A stretch of DNA of 64,000 nt, taken from positions 496,001-560,000 of the forward strand of contig JAAYAX010000004.1 in NCBI GenBank assembly GCA_012719175.1. The letters are read 5' to 3'. Every line of letters starts with the position of its first letter. Within the stretch, counting starts at the first letter, position 1. The notes under the pieces are model-generated. The model was not told the origin of the DNA. It saw only the letters and a program-made list of their open reading frames with translations, and made no database searches. Made by a program: the position numbers and the translations under genes. This DNA comes from Methanomassiliicoccus sp. Its GTDB lineage: Archaea; Thermoplasmatota; Thermoplasmata; Methanomassiliicoccales; Methanomassiliicoccaceae. This document shows, piece by piece, positions 45,702 through 54,254 of the stretch.

Positions 45702-47438
45702 TCATCCCCTGTACAATATGGTGGAGCTGACCATCGTGTAGACCTTGCTCAGCGAGGGGTTTCTCTCCATGGCCATGTACTCCGTGCCGTAACCCTCGAT
45801 CTGCATGTTGAGCTTGGGGGTGTAGATCATCAGGTTCATGTCCTCGAAGGTGGAGGTATTATCGATCTCATCTATCTCAGTGAAGCGGTAGAAGCCGTAG
45901 GGAGCGTTGCTGACCGGATACAGGCTCTCGGCCAGGAGCACGTTGTCTGCCGACGGGACCGTGGTGTCGGCGAACCTGCCGACGGTGTTGGACCGAACGT
46001 CGTCCATGAACGGCGCCCCGGACATGGACTGGTTCACGATGTTGTTCGAGAGCAGTACCACAGGGGCACAGATCACGAGCAGAGCAAGCACCGCGCCCAC
46101 GAGCCTGGTCCTCAGCTCCGGGGCCGAGAAGGCCTTGGAGACGGGCATCACCATGACCTGCACCGACCTCTGGCCCAGGAAGATGGAGAAGAGTCCTACG
46201 ACATACAGGAATCCCGACCACAGGATAAGCCATATGTCCAGGGATTTGACCTCTTTACGAGCGCGTGGGTACCGGACCATGAGGTAGAGGAAAAGGAGGG
46301 CGAAGGTGACCAGGCACAGCTTCGTCCCCCAGGAGAAGATATTATAGTACTGTGATAGAGAAGGGAAGAACAGGGGGTAGAAGGAGGTGGAGGACGACCC
46401 CCCCACGGCGGAGAACAGCGAATCCCAGGTCTCCCCTCCGGTCGTACCTATGATATCAATTAGCAGCTGCACGCTGTTCTCAATGGAGAAGAACTGGTAA
46501 AGGAAGCCGGAGATATAGATCACGATCAACAGCATGATGATGTTGACCATCGCCCGACTGTCGATGGAGGTTACATGACCGGGGACCCTCCGGTTCCTTA
46601 TGGCCTTGGAGAGGAAATCCCCCATGATGGGGGCCAGGGCGAAGATGAAGAAGAACGGATGGGTGAACGTGAGGGTAAAGTACGCTATAATGAATAGGAA
46701 CAGGTACGTCGACGTCTCCCTGGTGTTCAGGTCCATGAGCTTAACGTACAGCCCCATGACCAGGAAGAAGAGGACCAGCGCCATGGTCTGAGGTGCGAAC
46801 TGGTTCACGATGAACATGTACGCGATGAGGATGTAGACGATCGGCGGAATGATCGAGTACTGGTGCTCTCCGTTCTCCCCGCTCTTCTTGAAATAGAGGA
46901 GCAGGAACAGGGGCACCATCATGTTGAAGGAGAGTATGCCCACGTGTAGGAGCTGGCTGATGGAGACCCCGGTGATATTGATGAGCGTCTTTGAGAAAAC
47001 GAAGAAGATGGGCCATTCGAAATAGTCGTTCATGGTGATGGCCGACTCGTCGATGTGGGATGAGTCCGCAATTATGGATATGAACGTGGAGATGGACTTG
47101 TCCGTCTGCTGGTAGGGCGATATGAAGAAGAGGTTGGGGGAGTACAGTATGAAATAGAACAGTGCCACCCCGAGCATTATTTGGAACGGTGATCTGGCCC
47201 TGGAGAAAAGAAGCCACCACAGGACGGTCAGGGTCAGGATGAGCGCCCAGAAGAGGACGGGGATCTGGAAGTACACCGCCACTTCGTCCGAGAGGCGTAT
47301 GGGGTATGAGGAGTGTATCGTCAGGATGAGGAGGTCCAGTACGACGAAGAGAAGGATCCATAGGACCTTCCTGTAGCGTGACGAGACCTTCGGTCCCTGT
47401 GCCTCACGATGCCCAAAAGCCCTCATGTCAAACCGCAT
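45702..47438 (-). CDS. Multi-helix membrane protein, GT-C-like candidate
   Basis: 578 residues. About 12 helices (20-450) and an outside soluble tail (about 460-578, VNQSMSGAPFMDDVRSNTV onward). An early loop has SPYQQTDKSISTFISIIADSSHIDE and MNDYFEWPIFF, acidic and aromatic as in GT-C enzymes. It is not clearly homologous to 26878 by sequence, but both couple to a GT4 gene. Its start overlaps that gene's stop by 11 bases; ATG 47426 just after the stop is the alternative. Probably a glycan transferase or polymerase; this is inference from layout. Confidence 0.6.
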   Translation of the reverse strand: MRFDMRAFGHREAQGPKVSSRYRKVLWILLFVVLDLLILTIHSSYPIRLSDEVAVYFQIPVLFWALILTLTVLWWLLFSRARSPFQIMLGVALFYFILYSPNLFFISPYQQTDKSISTFISIIADSSHIDESAITMNDYFEWPIFFVFSKTLINITGVSISQLLHVGILSFNMMVPLFLLLYFKKSGENGEHQYSIIPPIVYILIAYMFIVNQFAPQTMALVLFFLVMGLYVKLMDLNTRETSTYLFLFIIAYFTLTFTHPFFFIFALAPIMGDFLSKAIRNRRVPGHVTSIDSRAMVNIIMLLIVIYISGFLYQFFSIENSVQLLIDIIGTTGGETWDSLFSAVGGSSSTSFYPLFFPSLSQYYNIFSWGTKLCLVTFALLFLYLMVRYPRARKEVKSLDIWLILWSGFLYVVGLFSIFLGQRSVQVMVMPVSKAFSAPELRTRLVGAVLALLVICAPVVLLSNNIVNQSMSGAPFMDDVRSNTVGRFADTTVPSADNVLLAESLYPVSNAPYGFYRFTEIDEIDNTSTFEDMNLMIYTPKLNMQIEGYGTEYMAMERNPSLSKVYTMVSSTILYRG

Positions 47439-48660
47439 CGCCGTACGCCTTTTCGATCTCCTTGGAAATGATCTCGAAGGTCCTGTTGGTCATGACCCAG
47501 GAACGGCCACCGCCCCCCATATTTATAAACAGGTTTTTTTGATTATCGTGGATGGTAATCATCCTCTCCATCGCCCCGGCGATGCCTTGGACCGAGTACT
47601 CTGTCAGGACCCCGCACCCGGCGGCGGACACCACCCGGCGGTGCTCGGGCAGCTCTACGTTGGCTATTACCGGTCTTCCCATGGCCATGTACTCGAAGAC
47701 CTTGCAGGGCGAGCTCACGCGGTAGCAGTTCAGAGGCCTGATGATCGACAGCCCCACGTCCGCCGCGGCGATGTGGTCCGGAACCTCCCCGTAGGGGACC
47801 CTGCCCGTGAAGGTCACCCTGTCGTCCAGCCCGTACTCCTTCGCCTGTCTCCTGAGGTCCTCGAGCGCCTCCCCGTCCCCCACCAGCATCATCCTCACGC
47901 GAGAGTGCCGCTGGGCAACCTCCTTGAAGGAGCTGATGAGGATGTCCAGCCCCCTCATCCTGGCCATCGAGCCTACGTAGATGAGCACCAGGTCCCCGGA
48001 GGGGATGCCGTACCTCTCCCTCAAGCCCCTGCCGGTGTGCCCCTCGTTGAAGACATCGGTGTCGGCGCCCAGTGGCAGGGGGTGCATCTTTTCCTCGGGT
48101 ATGCCCGCAGCCTTGAACTCTTCCAGCATCTCCATGCTGATAGGCAGGACGATGTCCGCCCCCCTCAATATGATGTTGACCAGCAAGAACTGCATGAGCC
48201 TGTAGTAGAGCAGCTTCACGGAGCTCATGCCAAAGTATTGGCGTTGGTTCAGGGCATCGGCATAGTGTGGGTAGGACTTGTTGTACGCCAGAGCTACACC
48301 GTTCAGTCTCTTTTGCAGCAAGGCGTTCATGGCGGACAGCTCGTCGTCCCTGACCTGCACGATGTCGTACTCCTTGCCCCTTAACTGGGAGGACATCAGC
48401 AAGAGGAGCCTCAGCTGGTAGACCATGGATGAGACCAGGAACACAACGGGATTGCTGCTCCTGCTGAAAGGGATGAGGAACAAGGTGCAGCTGTGGAACG
48501 AGGTCTTCCTCACCGGTCCAAACATGGGGGCGCGCTCTGGCATCACCCAGTCGATCTTGTGCCCCCGGGCCGGGAGGTGCTTCCCGTACACGCTCATGAC
48601 CTCCGGCCAGCTGGGCATGGACGGATCGTAGAGGTTTGTTAGGATGAGGAGCATCCTCAT
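47428..48660 (-). CDS. Glycosyltransferase family 4
   Basis: 410 residues. The start LLILTNLYDPSMPSWPEVMSVY and LPARGHKIDWVMPE are a GT4 acceptor half; GTGRGL-like RGLRERYGIPSGDLVLIYVGSM begins the donor half, with LVGDGEALEDLRR, and the sugar pocket is VSSPCKVFEYMAMGRPVIAN. The second Glu of the usual E-x7-E is present in KVFEYMA. It acts on the inner face. It is upstream of and overlaps the membrane-protein gene, a second example of the GT4/membrane-protein pairing (here GT4 first). Confidence 0.85.
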   Translation of the reverse strand: MRMLLILTNLYDPSMPSWPEVMSVYGKHLPARGHKIDWVMPERAPMFGPVRKTSFHSCTLFLIPFSRSSNPVVFLVSSMVYQLRLLLLMSSQLRGKEYDIVQVRDDELSAMNALLQKRLNGVALAYNKSYPHYADALNQRQYFGMSSVKLLYYRLMQFLLVNIILRGADIVLPISMEMLEEFKAAGIPEEKMHPLPLGADTDVFNEGHTGRGLRERYGIPSGDLVLIYVGSMARMRGLDILISSFKEVAQRHSRVRMMLVGDGEALEDLRRQAKEYGLDDRVTFTGRVPYGEVPDHIAAADVGLSIIRPLNCYRVSSPCKVFEYMAMGRPVIANVELPEHRRVVSAAGCGVLTEYSVQGIAGAMERMITIHDNQKNLFINMGGGGRSWVMTNRTFEIISKEIEKAYGDAV

Positions 48661-48801
48661 TCTAGCACCCTGACCGCCTCGGCATCATGACTACACCATC
48701 CCGCTTCCCCAGCATGCATCGGTACCTTCTGTGGTTGTCAGCCGTTGTCATCTATTTAAATTTGCGACCACAGTATCGGCGCCTGGTCGCCTCGTCACCC
48801 T

Positions 48802-50217
48802 TCACTCCTCGTCCAGGAGCTTGGCTATAGTGCCCGAGGTCAGTCTGGACTCCACGAGCTTCCATTTCCTCTGCCCGGGGAAGGAGTCCAGGAACCTCAC
48901 CTTCACCTCGGCGTCCTCTCCCAGTATCGCCCTGAAGGCAGTGCTGATCAGAGCAGTGTCCTCCTCGGTCATCCCCTCCCTACGGAACAACTCGATGGTG
49001 TATGCATCCCTGCTCTCCTGGACCAGCCTGAAGAAGTCGGGAACTCCCTTGAGATGGGGGAGAATGTTCTTGTCATAGTGATTCTCCACTACCATTCCGG
49101 AGATGGTCTTGCCCCTGGCGATCACAAAGTCGGTCGACCGCCCCTCGATCGCCTTCACGGCCAAGTGATGCCGTCCACAGGGGCATTCCGCATCGTCCAG
49201 CATCGCCACGTCCCCGGTCTCGTAGTTGATGAACGGCATGGAGTAGTTCCACAGCCCGGTGCCGATGATGCTCTCCTGCCCCCAGGCGTCCTCCTCCACC
49301 CTCATGATGCCCGTCTCCATCACCTGGTGGTACCGGCCCTCCCGGCACTGGCCGATGGAGACCACGTACTCGGACTGGGCGTACCAGTCCAAGACCTTCG
49401 TCCCGAAGGCCCTCTCGATGGTGTCCCTCATGTACTGGGGCAGCTGCTCTGAGGAGGTGTGCACCAGGATAGGGGTGAACTCCAGGTTCCTTCCTGACCG
49501 TTCCATGGCCTTACTGAAGACATAGAGGCAGTGAGGATACCCCCTGACCCCCTGAGGCCGGTAGCGGTTCAGCTTGTCGAGCATCCTCCCGATGCTCCCC
49601 TGGTCCAACCTGTAGGTGTTGAAGGACAGCTCTCCCAGCTTGGGGTCCCAGCGCCAGAGGGGGCCGTCCTGGTCATCTACGAAGTCCCCTCGGAAGCTGG
49701 CCATGCGGGCGTCCAGGCCCTCGAGCCCGCCCCATGCGTAGCTCCTCCACACCGAGGCGTACTCCATCTCCCGGTTCTGCTGGTCCAGGAGGAACCGGAG
49801 GGGCCTGCCGCTGGTCCCGGAGGTGGAGGCTTTCCCTGGCAGGTGTTCCGCAGCATCGGACGATGTCAAATCGGCGTACCTTCTCGTGATGGTCTCCCGG
49901 TCCAGGTGGGGTATGCGCCTCAGCGATGACAGGGAGTTTACGTCGGAGGGGTGAACCCCCTCCCTGGTGAACAGGTCGTGGTAGTATGGGACGTTCCTAT
50001 AGGCGTGCTCCACCAGCGCCTTCAGTCGCTTCAGCTGGAACGCCTCCAGCTCCTCCAGGGACCATGTGTCGGACCCCATGAGGAACTTTAACTTGTCCTG
50101 GAAGCCTCTGCCCAAGAGGACCCTCCGGGGGACCGGTCTTAGGGCCATACCGATGGTCCTTTTCACCGCCGGCGGCATCCTCTTGTACAACCTTATGCTC
50201 GAACTGTAGGATGACAT
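48802..50217 (-). CDS. PaaK/CapK-like adenylate-forming protein (paralog 2)
   Basis: About 471 residues of the PaaK/CapK group. VEHAYRNVPYYHDLFTREGV opens the core, GKASTSGTSGRPLRFLLD holds the ATP loop, GTKVLDWYAQSEYV carries the mid motif, and NYETGDVAMLDDAECPCGRHHL matches the paralog's Cys-Gly turn. It may activate an acyl group for glycan decoration. The open frame extends to 50304, but ATG 50217 fits the paralog, and an AT box near 50263 leaves room for a leader. Its promoter region is shared with the divergent GINT1-like gene at 50515, as at 23705/23939. Confidence 0.82.
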   Translation of the reverse strand: MSSYSSSIRLYKRMPPAVKRTIGMALRPVPRRVLLGRGFQDKLKFLMGSDTWSLEELEAFQLKRLKALVEHAYRNVPYYHDLFTREGVHPSDVNSLSSLRRIPHLDRETITRRYADLTSSDAAEHLPGKASTSGTSGRPLRFLLDQQNREMEYASVWRSYAWGGLEGLDARMASFRGDFVDDQDGPLWRWDPKLGELSFNTYRLDQGSIGRMLDKLNRYRPQGVRGYPHCLYVFSKAMERSGRNLEFTPILVHTSSEQLPQYMRDTIERAFGTKVLDWYAQSEYVVSIGQCREGRYHQVMETGIMRVEEDAWGQESIIGTGLWNYSMPFINYETGDVAMLDDAECPCGRHHLAVKAIEGRSTDFVIARGKTISGMVVENHYDKNILPHLKGVPDFFRLVQESRDAYTIELFRREGMTEEDTALISTAFRAILGEDAEVKVRFLDSFPGQRKWKLVESRLTSGTIAKLLDEE

Positions 50218-50514
50218 CCTCCAACCTTTCCCGTCTTGTTCCACCGCGGTATCACGCTGCCTACTACTATACTTTCCATGACAAAGCTGGGGAGCAATAA
50301 TCACCGAGGCATGTACCTGAAGGCTCTGTTATCGATACCATCTCATTAAAAATGGACAAATGTTCCATCTGCGTGACATGCCTGGTACGGAGCGGAGGAC
50401 TCGGCATTCAGAAATATTTGATCACTATCAATATTAAAGAATACTGACCATTTGAATTTAATATCATGCTAAATATTCGTTATGAACGCTGGTGGGATAT
50501 AGATAGGGTCCAGG
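50218..50514. other. Divergent promoter region between PaaK-like and GINT1-like genes
   Basis: No gene is seen. An AT box around 50467-50473 (CTAAATATTC) suits the rightward gene, and GTATAG near 50263-50269 (reverse strand) the leftward one. Confidence 0.4.
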
Positions 50515-52146
50515 TTGAGGATAGGGCTGCTTCTGGAGCGCGATGTCGTTCCCTACTGGGCCGCGATGGCCATCGAGAGGATACGGGCGTCGCAGCAGGC
50601 TGAAGTCGCCTTGTTGATCCAGGACCATGGGCCGTTTCTGGACCATGAGGAACGTTCCTTCCGCGGCTCCCCCCTCTACCGCATCTACACCTGGTACGAC
50701 CAGTCAAGGCACAGGGGCGGGCAGGACCCCATTCTCGATGTGGGGATCCCCCCGGACCTGGAAAAGGTAAGCAGGATGCGCCTGGGCCGCAGGGAGGACA
50801 CTCCCCGGTCCCTCACCGAGCTTGATATGTCGGCTATAAAGGGCCAGGACCTCGATGTCATCCTGGATATCGGCGGGGTGACCCCACTCAAGGAGATGTC
50901 GGAGTGCTCCCGTTATGGGACGCTGTCGTTCCAGCCATGCGATGGGGGGTGCTATGACGGCAGGTACACGGGATTCTGGGAGACCGTCGACCGCGTCCCC
51001 GTCACCGGCTCCCACGTCACGAGGGTCAAGGACGGGGTGGCGACTGTGATCTACCGCTCCTTCTCCCACACCATAACCTGGTCGGAGAAGAGGAATCGGG
51101 AGCAAGTATACCACAAGGGCATCTCCTTCCTACCGCGGTCGGTGGAAGGTCTGTACCATCGGGGGGAGGACGCGATCACATCGGACGAGCTGATCCCTCT
51201 AATCGATGGGGCGGTCCCCTCCCGCCCCGCGCCCGGGAACTGGGACATCCTCCGCTACTTCGCGCGTCTGGCCCCGATGAACGCCAGGAACATCACGTCC
51301 TCCATCATATACGAGGAGCAGATAGCGGTCCGTTACCGGCTCGGCGATGATATCCCGGAATCCTTCGAGGGGTTCACCACCCTGATACCGCCGAAGCACC
51401 TGTGGTGGGCGGACCCTATCGTCACCAAGCAGGATGACGACTTCTACATCTTCATTGAGGAGCTCACACTGCCCAGGAGCAGGAACCTTGGGCACATATC
51501 GGTGATCAAGGTGGATTCCGAAGGAAGATACCAGGCTCCGGTCCCGGTGCTGAAGCGACCGTACCACCTCTCCTACCCCTTCATTTTCCAGCACGACGGC
51601 AGGCACTACATGGTCCCTGAGTCCTCGGGCGCGCACACCATCGAGCTGTACGAGGCGGTGGAGTTCCCCTACCGGTGGGAGCATGTCATGGACTTCATGA
51701 AGGACGTGCACGCTCATGACACCACCCTGGTCAGGAGGGACGGGCTGTGGTGGATGTTCACCAATATGATGGAGAACCCCGGGGCGCCTGTGGACGATGA
51801 GCTGTTCATCTTCCACTCTCAAGACCTGCTTTCTGATGAGTGGGTCCCGCATCCGATGAACCCGGTGGTCTCGGACGTGCGCACCGCCCGGCCGGCGGGA
51901 CCGTTCTGCGAGCGCGACGGCGTCCTATACCGTCCGTCTCAGGACTGCTCCATCTGCTACGGTCACGCGGTCAACATCAATCGGGTGGTGGAGCTGAACG
52001 AGAGGAACTACCGCGAATCGTTGAGCAACCGGATCGAGCCTAGCCACTTCGAGAACGCCACCCGGGTCCACACCTTCAGCCACATGAGGGGGTTCACAGC
52101 GGTGGACACCTTCTTCATGAGGAGGCGTCTGCGCCCCGGCCGTTAG
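50515..52146 (+). CDS. GINT1-like protein: formyltransferase-like domain plus beta-propeller (paralog 2)
   Basis: 543 residues, full-length paralog of 23939. RIGLLLERDVVPYWAAMAI opens, GTLSFQPCDGGCYDGRYTGFW lies near 140, and the C-terminal propeller has WWADPIVTKQDDDFYIFIEE, GHISVIKVD, YMVPES, KDVHAHDTTLVRRDGLWWMF and RPAGPFCERDGVLYRPSQDC. These acidic-aromatic repeats recall GH43 and plant GINT1 N-terminal domains. No signal peptide. The start is TTG at 50515, aligned with the paralog's first domain strand. Role unknown; it is conserved as the divergent partner of a PaaK-like gene in both copies. Confidence 0.7.
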   Translation: MRIGLLLERDVVPYWAAMAIERIRASQQAEVALLIQDHGPFLDHEERSFRGSPLYRIYTWYDQSRHRGGQDPILDVGIPPDLEKVSRMRLGRREDTPRSLTELDMSAIKGQDLDVILDIGGVTPLKEMSECSRYGTLSFQPCDGGCYDGRYTGFWETVDRVPVTGSHVTRVKDGVATVIYRSFSHTITWSEKRNREQVYHKGISFLPRSVEGLYHRGEDAITSDELIPLIDGAVPSRPAPGNWDILRYFARLAPMNARNITSSIIYEEQIAVRYRLGDDIPESFEGFTTLIPPKHLWWADPIVTKQDDDFYIFIEELTLPRSRNLGHISVIKVDSEGRYQAPVPVLKRPYHLSYPFIFQHDGRHYMVPESSGAHTIELYEAVEFPYRWEHVMDFMKDVHAHDTTLVRRDGLWWMFTNMMENPGAPVDDELFIFHSQDLLSDEWVPHPMNPVVSDVRTARPAGPFCERDGVLYRPSQDCSICYGHAVNINRVVELNERNYRESLSNRIEPSHFENATRVHTFSHMRGFTAVDTFFMRRRLRPGR

Positions 52147-52521
52147 GCCGCGAGGGCGTCACCGTTCTCGTCCAGCGTTCCAATTATAAATAATACATAC
52201 AAAATATTAATTAGTGGTTCCCCCTATAATAGCGTCCGTTCGGTCGGAAGGGGTCCTTGGCGCGGCCGCGGACATGCCTCGTTCCGGACGATATGCCGGG
52301 GTGCCAGAGCATTAATGGAGTGGACCGCAAGTCCATGTTCGATGGTGCAACTCCATCCCCCGGCCCCACAATTCCCCTTGAGGTGACCTCATTATAGAAC
52401 ATGCAACTATGATGGAGCTGCGTGGCATCGTGCGGCCAGAAGGGGGTCGGGACCGTTCTTCCTGTTCAGATCATCATATCGATCCCTCTCGAGCTATCCA
52501 TTCGATCCGGGCGTGCGGATC
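52147..52521. other. Intergenic region with tRNA-like element
   Basis: An AT-rich stretch (52180-52215: TTATAAATAATAC and onward) could be a promoter. The tRNA-like element sits at 52295-52368, about 80-100 bases downstream of it. The rest shows no gene. Confidence 0.5.
52295..52368 (+). tRNA. tRNA-Cys(GCA)-like element, copy 1
   Basis: A complete 74-base cloverleaf can be drawn. Acceptor GCCGGGG pairs 7/7 with CCCCGGC, then C and an encoded CCA. The D arm is CCA/TGG with loop GAGCATTAA. The anticodon arm is GTGGA/TCCAT (one G-U) with loop CCGCAAG, giving GCA at 34-36. The variable loop is GTTC. The T arm is GATGG/CCATC with loop TGCAACT. T8, A14, G15-C48, A21, A26, T54, C56, A57, A58 and T60 are as expected. 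Odd are C33 instead of T33, no G18G19, G55, and C73 (Cys tRNA has T73). It may be a degenerate or specialised tRNA-Cys. Confidence 0.5.
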
Positions 52522-52806
52522 ATGGGGGCGGACAGCGTGGTGAACCGTACCCTGAGGGCACTGGTGATGGCCACTGGGTTCCACTCCGCGCTCCTGTTGA
52601 TGTACGTGGTCGCCAGGATCACCCTCACCAGCGCCTGGGCGGGTCTGGACGATCCCTTCTTCTTCGAGATACCCCAGCTCACGTTCCTGGCCGTGGGTGT
52701 CCTGAGCCTTGCCCTCTGCGCAGCGTGCGTCGTCATCTACCTTGTACTATGGAGGTCGCAGAGCGATGGACGGTCCACCTCTGGACCTGGGGGGCCGATG
52801 CCATGA
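52522..52806 (+). CDS. Small two-helix membrane protein (first type)
   Basis: 94 residues. RTLRALVMATGFHSALLLMY is helix 1, then a polar stretch with GLDDPFFFEIPQLTF, then helix 2 (LAVGVLSLALCAACVVIYLVLW) and a disordered tail. The pattern RA, helix, DPF..xI...F, helix, Y(L)xxW recurs at 37405 and in the next gene. GTG at 52513 is an alternative start; no strong ribosome site is seen. It lies between two tRNA-like copies. The function is unknown. Confidence 0.5.
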   Translation: MGADSVVNRTLRALVMATGFHSALLLMYVVARITLTSAWAGLDDPFFFEIPQLTFLAVGVLSLALCAACVVIYLVLWRSQSDGRSTSGPGGPMP

Positions 52807-52843
52807 TCGTCGTCTTGAACGCGCGTTGTATGGAGGTTGGCGA

Positions 52844-53092
52844 TTGAACGCAGATATCGTCAGTAGATCGACTGTGTGGGGTCGTGCCGTCCTCGCGGTA
52901 TGGCTTCTCAGCCTGCTGTCATGGTGCATCATCGTGGCGTGGATCCTGTCCGGCGGCTGCGCCTGTGATCTGCATACCCCGTTGTTCGGTGACATCTCGT
53001 ACTTAAGCGCGGTCACTACAGGCATGGCCACGTTCTTCCTCAGCTTCGTGAGCATGTTCGCGTACCTGGCGTGGTGGTGGCGGTCAAGCTAG
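52844..53092 (+). CDS. Small two-helix membrane protein (first type)
   Basis: 82 residues. The start is TTG at 52844 with a clear GGAGG (52832-52836) seven bases before. WGRAVLAVWLLSLLSWCIIVAW is helix 1, GGCACDLHTPLFGDISYLSA the loop, and MATFFLSFVSMFAYLAWWW helix 2. It is like the gene 38 bases upstream in layout and motif, a tandem pair. The loop has two or three cysteines (CACD), not shared by the others. Probably an integral membrane protein, perhaps a helper of the neighbouring surface machinery; this is inference only. Confidence 0.55.
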   Translation: MNADIVSRSTVWGRAVLAVWLLSLLSWCIIVAWILSGGCACDLHTPLFGDISYLSAVTTGMATFFLSFVSMFAYLAWWWRSS

Positions 53093-53182
53093 TACTGGTG
53101 ATCCTCCGCATCGAAGCGTAGCCGAAGGTGATGAAGAATTGCCAAGTGATATTACCATCATGGACCATTGTTACGAAGGTTT

Positions 53183-54106
53183 ATGAGAACGAAGTACGCC
53201 GCCATAGGCATGGTCGTTGTCCTCCTCGCCACCGGTTCTGCCGCTGTGTTACTGACCAAGGAATGTGACCGGCCGGGTTACGACCCCCTTGTCGCCGACA
53301 TGGTCCTGAAGATCGATGAGGGCGAGATATACAGCACCATCTACGACCTGCAGAACTTCACGTCCCGCTACTACGGATACTCGGGAAACGAGCTGGCCTC
53401 CGTTTACCTCTTTGAGAGGATGAGCAGCATCCCGGGGCTGCAGGTGGAATTTCAGGGAGGGGCCTACCGCAATGTAATCGCCACCCTGCCGGGTACGGAC
53501 GATGCTTCGACCAAGCTGTTCGTCATTGGAGCGCACTACGACAGCGAGAGCTCCGAGGACCCTGGATACGCCCCGGGGGCCACTGATAACGGCGGGGGTG
53601 CGGCCATCGTCCTGGAGCTGGCCCGGGTCATGAGCCAGTACATTTTCGACCACACCGTGGTGTTCGCACTGTGGAACGCTGAGGAGGGGGGCGCGGAGGT
53701 CATGGGCAGCAAAGTCTACGTGCAGGAGGCCAAGGCGAGCGGCCTGGACATAGCGCTGTACCTCAACTTCGACTCCGCCTGCTACGATCCCGACGGCTCC
53801 ATGGTGCTGGATATAATGTTCGAAGAAAGCACGCGATGCGTCGCTGGCCTCATGAGCGAGAGCAACCAGCTCTACAAGATAGGATTGAAACTGACGTACA
53901 ATGTCCACACCTGCGGCAGCGATCATCGGGCGTTCTGGGCGGAGGGTTATCCCGCGGTCATGACGCATCAGCCGGAGCATGGCCCGGCACACACCGCGAA
54001 CGACACCGTGGACCAGGTCTCGACGCTGTTCGCCAAGAGGAACGGCCAGCTGGGTATGTCGGCGATGGCACACCTGGCGGGCGTTCATGCCATGGCGGAT
54101 GAGTAG
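53183..54106 (+). CDS. Exported M28-family metallopeptidase
   Basis: About 307 residues. A basic start and hydrophobic helix (about 5-24) give export. The zinc peptidase core has GAHYDSE (His and Asp), PGATDNGGGAAI (metal Asp), NAEEGGAEVMGSKVY (catalytic and metal Glu), NFDSA (metal Asp) and HTCGSDHRAFW with the later HTANDT region. This is the aminopeptidase/glutaminyl-cyclase-like M28 set with all ligands in place. It probably cuts peptides outside the cell or at the surface. ATG 53183 follows AAGG; TTG 53168 opens the frame five codons earlier. It lies within the stretch bounded by the tRNA-like copies. Confidence 0.84.
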   Translation: MRTKYAAIGMVVVLLATGSAAVLLTKECDRPGYDPLVADMVLKIDEGEIYSTIYDLQNFTSRYYGYSGNELASVYLFERMSSIPGLQVEFQGGAYRNVIATLPGTDDASTKLFVIGAHYDSESSEDPGYAPGATDNGGGAAIVLELARVMSQYIFDHTVVFALWNAEEGGAEVMGSKVYVQEAKASGLDIALYLNFDSACYDPDGSMVLDIMFEESTRCVAGLMSESNQLYKIGLKLTYNVHTCGSDHRAFWAEGYPAVMTHQPEHGPAHTANDTVDQVSTLFAKRNGQLGMSAMAHLAGVHAMADE

Positions 54107-54227
54107 GGGCTTAGACGTTGGCAGAGGAACTGGGATGTTGCGAACTCACAAGACAGCGATGAAATGTAGGACGCTGGCCATGATAGAGCGCTATCGCCCA
54201 TAGAAATAAATACTAACTGTTAAATTA

Positions 54228-54234
54228 TTATAAA
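54228..54234 (+). promoter_or_regulatory. TATA box of the carbamoyltransferase
   Basis: TTATAAA is about 25 bases before the ATG pair 54255/54261, so a leaderless message is expected. Confidence 0.5.
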
Positions 54235-54254
54235 CATATTCTTGCGTAGGATGG

